This document shows positions 6,569 to 6,872 of a stretch of 6,872 nt of DNA, piece by piece. Position 1 is the first letter of the stretch, and each line of letters opens with the position of its first letter. Origin of the DNA: Deltaproteobacteria bacterium (GTDB lineage: Bacteria > Desulfobacterota > Desulfomonilia > UBA1062); contig JALNWY010000159.1 of the NCBI GenBank assembly GCA_023230665.1, forward strand, positions 1 through 6,872. Direction: 5' to 3'. The notes beneath the pieces are model-generated. The model did no database searches and was not told the origin of the DNA. It was given only the letters and a program-made list of their open reading frames with translations. The translations under genes and the position numbers were made by a program.

Positions 6569-6610
6569 GCGGCACGAGAAATAAGCGTTCGGCGCGTTGC
6601 TGGAGAACAG

Positions 6611-6640
6611 AAAGCAGGGCAGGCGCAGAACCCGCCCCGC
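6611..6640 (-). terminator. Possible terminator hairpin for the minus-strand acyl-CoA dehydrogenase gene
   Basis: GCAGGGCAG (6614-6622) and CCGCCCCGC (6632-6640) make a nine-position stem around a nine-base loop. On the minus strand the two non-Watson-Crick positions become G-U pairs, while on the plus strand they are A-C mismatches, so the hairpin suits minus-strand RNA. It lies 15 bases beyond the minus-strand stop. The following T tract is short (TTT, then CTGTT), so the call is tentative. Confidence 0.38.
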
Positions 6641-6655
6641 AGCGTTTTTCTCGGA

Positions 6656-6872
6656 TTACCGCATACCCAGGACGTTTCTTGAGATGACGACGCGCATGAT
6701 TTCGTTGGTGCCCTCGTAGATCTGGGTGATCTTGGCGTCTCTCATGAGTCGTTCCACGGGGTATTCGCTGCTGTAGCCGTAGCCGCCCAGGATCTGCACC
6801 GCCTCCACTGTTGCGTCCATGGCCGTGTCGGATGCAAACATCTTGGCCTGGGCCGCCTCCCGCTCAAAGGGC
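6656..6872 (-). CDS. Acyl-CoA dehydrogenase, C-terminal end (partial, 5' end outside window)
   Basis: The last 71 residues are visible; the frame stays open to the window edge and begins PFEREAAQAKMFASDTAMDA. This is the C-terminal helical domain of a FAD-dependent acyl-CoA dehydrogenase, which introduces the alpha-beta double bond in acyl-CoA esters and passes electrons to electron-transfer flavoprotein. The ILGGYGYSSEYPVERLMRDAK and IYEGTNEIMR motifs are diagnostic. The first glutamate of YEGTNE is at the position of the catalytic base in the short- and medium-chain enzymes (E376 in human MCAD numbering). Chain-length or substrate class (butyryl, glutaryl, benzylsuccinyl and others) cannot be told from this piece. 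The internal ATG at 6841 is not the true start, because conserved sequence continues upstream of it. The gene converges on polA. Confidence 0.94.
   Translation of the reverse strand, partial: PFEREAAQAKMFASDTAMDATVEAVQILGGYGYSSEYPVERLMRDAKITQIYEGTNEIMRVVISRNVLGMR

Noticed and set aside
5751..6575. Long antisense open frame (274 codons) opposite polA
   Set aside because: It mirrors conserved polymerase motifs B and C, has no recognisable family features, and such frames are common opposite GC-rich genes.
1..6872. CRISPR arrays, tRNA or rRNA genes, insertion sequences, riboswitches
   Set aside because: No regularly spaced repeats, cloverleaf-like segments, transposase motifs or long leader regions were seen; nearly all bases are accounted for by coding regions.

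Overview
The window is 6872 bases of GC-rich bacterial DNA (about 60% GC by eye) with almost no non-coding space. The gene set is an IlvD tail, a radical SAM enzyme of the AmmeMemoRadiSam family, an M18 aminopeptidase, a PAS/GAF-less histidine-kinase-like protein, a Nudix hydrolase, DNA polymerase I and an acyl-CoA dehydrogenase. This set suggests an anaerobic or facultative member of the Deltaproteobacteria/Desulfobacterota, possibly syntrophic or sulfate-reducing. That assignment is an inference from gene content and style; no rRNA or other marker settles it.

Layout. Seven genes run head to tail on the plus strand from base 1 to 6524: the 3' end of ilvD (1-330), an AmrS-type radical SAM gene (330-1343), a 56-codon small gene (1340-1510), an M18 metallo-aminopeptidase (1485-2846), a 214-residue degenerate histidine-kinase-like protein (2843-3487), a Nudix hydrolase (3487-3957) and polA (3948-6524). 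Every junction overlaps, by 1, 4, 26, 4, 1 and 10 bases in order. This is the signature of one translationally coupled transcription unit. A 131-base gap follows, holding a probable terminator hairpin with a T-run for polA and a second inverted repeat that better suits the opposite strand. The 3' end of an acyl-CoA dehydrogenase gene then comes in on the minus strand (6656-6872), so the two units converge.

How the genes fit together. The products do not form one obvious pathway. They cover branched-chain amino acid synthesis, an uncharacterised radical SAM reaction, peptide turnover, a possible phosphorelay or scaffold protein, nucleotide-pool or nucleotide-sugar sanitising, and repair and lagging-strand DNA synthesis. 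The Nudix-polA pair is the most suggestive link (nucleotide clean-up beside repair polymerase).

The least explained items are two. One is the kinase-like protein, which keeps the phosphoacceptor-type histidine but has lost the ATP-binding motifs. The other is the small lysine/glutamate-rich protein between amrS and the aminopeptidase. DNA polymerase I has intact 5'-nuclease and polymerase motifs, but its 3'-5' proofreading site looks dead. No CRISPR array, tRNA, rRNA, insertion sequence or riboswitch was seen.
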